NCBI RefSeq assembly: GCF_014805625.2
Contig: NW_023998455.1
Location: 980,982 to 1,044,981, forward strand
Direction of reading: 5' to 3'
Origin: Glossina fuscipes
Taxonomy: Eukaryota > Arthropoda > Insecta > Diptera > Glossinidae
Length of the DNA stretch: 64,000 nucleotides
Shown piece after piece: positions 60,516 through 64,000 of this stretch. Position 1 is the first letter of the stretch; every line of letters begins with the position of its first letter. A model generated the notes under the pieces. The model was given only the letters and a program-made list of their open reading frames with translations, had not been told where the DNA came from and did no database searches. Made by a program: the position numbers and the translations under genes.

Positions 60516-60578
60516 AGCAAAATGAATTCCATCAGCAATTGCAGTAAATAATGACCAACACAATACATGCACACATAC

Positions 60579-60712
60579 AAGACTCCCCGAGGAAATTCGT
60601 TACCATACATAGATGGATAACAGTAAGCAGCGTTATTGGTTGGATAGTGGTTATGCTGATGTTGAAGTTGGTTGTTGCGGGGTTGCATTGAGCTATACAA
60701 AGAGTTAATAAC
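60579..60712 (-). CDS. Candidate distant 5' exon, Q/H/N-rich, possibly of plx
   Basis: Acceptor taattttag and donor gtatgt frame 134 nt reading VINSLYSSMQPRNNQLQHQH, NHYPTNNAAYCYPSMYGNEF, PRGV. The Q/H/N and Tyr/Pro content is typical of fly regulatory-protein N-termini and unlike the surrounding DNA. It is on the plx strand, about 39 kb upstream of the last clear plx exon. Its end phase (2) does not match the next known exon (phase 0), so a missing exon lies between, or the true donor is the weaker gtgtgc 3 nt past the gt of gtatgt, or it belongs to another gene. Confidence 0.5.
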
Positions 60713-63700
60713 CTAAAATTACAATGAAAAAGAAATTATGCTCAGCTTACAAAGCACCTTTAAATACCCATCACCAACAGCGGCACTAAAGGAAAAAATA
60801 ACATGCTATCGAACAAGCAAAAGCATCCCTTTCAAATCTGTAAGCATTCTTCGTTCGCCCCATTTCAACTACTAAACCAACATAATATATTCAAATCATA
60901 AAGTATACGCATTACCAGCCCGACGGACAAATAGATTCCACGTAATATTACAAAGAGATGATGCCCTAAGATTAACAGAAAATGTCCGAAGAGCGGCAGA
61001 CATGAAAACCCCAAGAGATATTATGGATTATTAAATTAACAATGTAAGAAAGAAAACTATATTTAGTCATGGTCGAATCTTTTATGCCCATCCCCGTTAT
61101 CCTAAAACAGACAAAGTAGGTAAAAGAATTAAATTTTCATACTCTATAATACGGAGTGGGCGCGGCTGATATTTTCGAAATAAAAGTTTTCGTTGCGTAG
61201 GCCTGTAGATTAGGTCACTTCCAAATTCTTTTGAAAATTTGTAGGCGAGCGGGAGAATCTTCACCATATAAAATATACAGTTGGACAAATAGACAGACGG
61301 ACATACATTGGGTGCATCTGAAATAGGAAACTGATCAAGCTTTTGAAGCTTGTTTCTGCGTCTGTATTGGAGAAAATTAAATTTTGACACTCTACAATAT
61401 TGAGTAGGCGTGGTCAACTCTTTCCATTTTTGTATGGATACTACAACCTCGCCCATAATATATTCGTTCAAATTTATGTACATTTACCCGCTCCAGTTGA
61501 TGAGTAATGAGGAAAAAATAAATTTTTTATTCCTTTTCACAAAAAGAAGCTGTTCTCAGTTTACATGTTAATGTGGGCGCGTCCTTCGAACGATTTGGCC
61601 CTTTTGCTACACCAACTTGACGTACAAGAACTTCCAATGTTTCTGCCAAATTTAAAGTCGATAAGTTCATTTTTACGGGAAGAAGAAAGTTTACGACGGA
61701 TATTCTATGGACGGACAGACAGACAGACGGCCATGCTTAAATCGATTCAGAATTTGATTACGCCTAAGAACCTGTATCCTTTCGAGGTCTTCGAAGATTC
61801 CAAGCGATACGAAGAAGTAAGCCATTTGTCTTTCAAATTTCTTATACTGGGAAGTTCATTATAACTTCCACAAGCAGATCGAGAACACTGCTATGATCGA
61901 GGACATGCATTATTACCAAACACACCCATTAACATGAGATACTTATAGCAAAAATAGACGCGAACTTTACACTCGTTTACCTCACGTACCTTAATCTAAA
62001 TGTAACAGATATCCAAGTATATAACGTAACATATTCACATCTAAACTTAAACCCCTTTAGCTAACCATAAGCAAAAAATAACATGAACGTCTATGCCAGA
62101 TATGACAAAAGTCCTAGTTTAACGTAGTTTATAGATAAGTCATTGCCAGCTTTTTATGGGAAAAAGGGTATATTTCAAGAGAATATTTTATTCAAGGTAA
62201 TATTCGTTGTTGGCTACAGATTCTTCTCATCTTCGTAACCGAATATGAATCCCATATCGAAATTGTGCCGATATCTCCGCCTTCAAGGCCATTCAAGAAA
62301 CAACTAAGCTTTTCAGGTCTGCGTCGTAAGAATGCAAGCGTGACTCAGACGTACAATAGGACACCGTTCAAAACATCGTTCCTACTCAGCAGGCGGTGAT
62401 GTCAGCTCACTCCACTTTAGTACTGCTAATGTCCCCTAGGGGGCTGGCAACATCAAAAATTGCGAACTGTAGGTTGAGCACGAAAATCTATGGACAGACA
62501 TTTAACAGACTCGTCGACTCTTCGACTCGTCGAGTACTCGAGTATAAGCAATTTTTTCCGTCAAAGAAAAAGAAGCGGGAAGAAATGGATAGTTTTTTTT
62601 CCGTAGATAATGACAGCGTACTGAAAATTAATGCCCATACACTGGAGTCAAAGTCATTCCGGAACCGTTTTCGCATTAGTTCGACATAGATCCTTATGGG
62701 TTCTTCATTCTCAGTATACGATCCTACTTCCGCTGTTCTCGCCTGAGATTAGGGCTTCGGATGTCATCTTCGGATGCCTTTATATCGAAGGATATTTTGC
62801 AAGAAACCGGTGCATTTCTGTTTTCTTCCGATGTCCATTAAGATGACCGTTAGCATGTTACTTGGCTTTTCTGTTATTCTTCTTCTATTTTCTTATATTT
62901 TATTATATGAAAAGCATGCTTCTCAAATATGCCCTAGCCTAGGACAGACGAAAACGAAGCGCTACGTACGTTTGTGCTTTGGCACCAGTCGCTTGCGTTC
63001 TTTGTTCCTAAGTTGAAAGGGCACGGAATACTCGAGAAATTTCTATGACCAGTGAAAGAGAGAAAGTAATGGAGAGCGGCCGCAGCCTAGGAGCAATACG
63101 CTTCTACATGATCTTTTACTCAAATGTTATCCCCTATATGAATATAAGCACGCTTGTGGCCACGTAGAAAGAAGTAGGAAGAGAAGAATGGAGTGCGACT
63201 GCATCCTGGGAGATGAATGCGTGTAGAGATCAAATACTCGCTGCGACTGTACCCACAAATCCAACTATCGCAAGTGCGGTCGAAAGCGCCGGGAATTGAC
63301 CTCAAGTATGTCGCCATAATAAACACCCTTTTAACGCTGCTCCATATCCCAATAAGATGAAAGAGATAGGGATAGGAACCCCGTTAATGTAGTTTTTTTT
63401 TTTTTTATTAATAATAATTTAGGTACATAAAGAGCTGCAGGTCCGTTGCGATCTGCTTATTTATGTGGGTGGTCAATGTGCCTGCTAATGAAATTCATGA
63501 ATTACTTTATGATGAGGTAAGCTATCGTCGATATGTATTTTGCCATGCAATGAAATGCGAAGTTTTCCTCTAATTAAAAGTATGTCAAGGGTTCGATTGA
63601 AATCATTTTTACAGCATACTTTTGCGCACCCCAGATAATTGAAATTCGTACCGTAACCTAAAGAGGTTTCTTCACAACTCAGGTAAATCAGCATTTATTT

Positions 63701-64000
63701 TAGATTTTAAGCGGTGGGGGCGATAAACACCTCACACACATAAGCGCCGGTTAAATTAAATTAATATTTTTTTAAATTCTAAAACCAGATTGTTTTTGCA
63801 ATATATAGTTTTATATAAGTCAAGTACATCGGTGACTGCAGTAGGGAGGCGCCACCTAAGATGAATACACTGAAGTTATGCAATATTATGCAAGAAAACG
63901 AGCTGACGGCAAGCGTAACACTTACTTGTACGGATCGATCTTATTAGGGAATCGGACTCATCTGATGAGATTGTACGCTTACACGCACGCCTCCTCCCAC
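60713..64000. other. Non-coding end of the window
   Basis: Contains a family B composite (61.07-61.80 kb), a small reverse family A fragment (about 62440-62505) and a cluster of short palindromes (62512-62545). I see no convincing exon in the rest, about 62.6-64.0 kb, although it is less AT-biased than the centre of the window. Confidence 0.55.
61065..61800 (-). repeat. Family B composite repeat, near full length
   Basis: Starts GGTCGAATCTTTTATGCCCA and TCCCCGTTATCC, then GGAGTGGGCGCGG and a reverse GTCY block (AGACAGACGGACATACAT). A second unit follows with GTACAAGAACTTCCAATG and GACGGACAGACAGACAGACG. Two joined units, as at 9.7-10.4 kb. Confidence 0.7.

Larger units (their letters stand above)
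21720..60578. other. 39 kb non-coding, repeat-rich region (probable plx 5' intron)
   Basis: I found no convincing protein exon here on either strand. If the candidate exon at 60.6 kb belongs to plx, this whole stretch is intron. It holds many family A and B repeats, five minisatellite arrays, a tRNA-headed SINE, simple-sequence runs and two gaps, listed separately. Segments without any listed item (for example 22.7-24.2, 25.0-26.6, 29.2-30.3, 36.2-37.2 and 44.5-45.9 kb) are AT-rich and show nothing I can name. Confidence 0.6.

Overview
The window is nuclear DNA from a schizophoran (higher) fly. It is AT-rich, has spliceosomal introns with GT/AG borders, long poly-A/T and dinucleotide tracts, many short non-coding interspersed repeats carrying the (GTCY)n block typical of fly mini-me/DINE-1-like elements, and two genes whose best-known relatives are Drosophila Dmtn (Dementin, TMCC family) and plx (pollux, TBC1D1/TBC1D4 family). 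The sequence alone does not fix the fly family; the repeat style would suit a calyptrate or a tephritid. Three N runs mark assembly gaps.

Layout. Positions 341-6892 (+) hold an 11-exon Dmtn-like gene coding for about 621 residues: a low-complexity N-terminus, a conserved basic/coiled-coil core, and two C-terminal membrane segments. Positions 6893-12868 are a gene-free tail-to-tail spacer. Positions 12869-21719 (-) hold the 3' ten exons of a pollux-like Rab GTPase-activating protein: a split second PTB domain, Akt-type phosphorylation motifs, a calmodulin-binding-like helix, a TBC domain with both catalytic fingers, a coiled coil, and a Ser/Pro-rich tail. The 5' end of this gene is not resolved. 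A candidate Q/H/N-rich exon on the same strand lies about 39 kb further upstream (60579-60712), so most of 21.7-60.6 kb may be one long plx intron or 5' region.

The remaining 42 kb is non-coding and repeat-dominated. Two interspersed families recur in both orientations. Family A (about 250-440 bp, more than 20 copies) has ends related to TATACCCTACACCACTT and an internal GTCY block. Family B (about 450-820 bp, about 7 copies) has ends related to TATACCCATCACCG and, in one copy, a (TA)n - TTCTTGATCAG - GTCY core. There are also several distinct minisatellite arrays (30.3-31.4, 38.8-39.8, 43.6-44.5, 48.5-49.1, 59.5-59.8 kb), a well-delimited tRNA-headed SINE inserted in one array with a 14-bp target-site duplication, a GATC-rich island (40.4-41.75 kb), and a compositionally foreign patch with a GC-rich hairpin and coding-like text (41.8-42.3 kb).

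The two genes share no operon-like relation. They are convergent neighbours, one an ER-type membrane coiled-coil protein and the other a Rab-GAP of the insulin-responsive vesicle-traffic class. I see no prokaryotic system, CRISPR array, intact transposase or reverse transcriptase. The most unusual items are the SINE, the open in-frame 66-nt intron in the plx gene, the shared ends of the two repeat families, and the 40.4-42.3 kb region.
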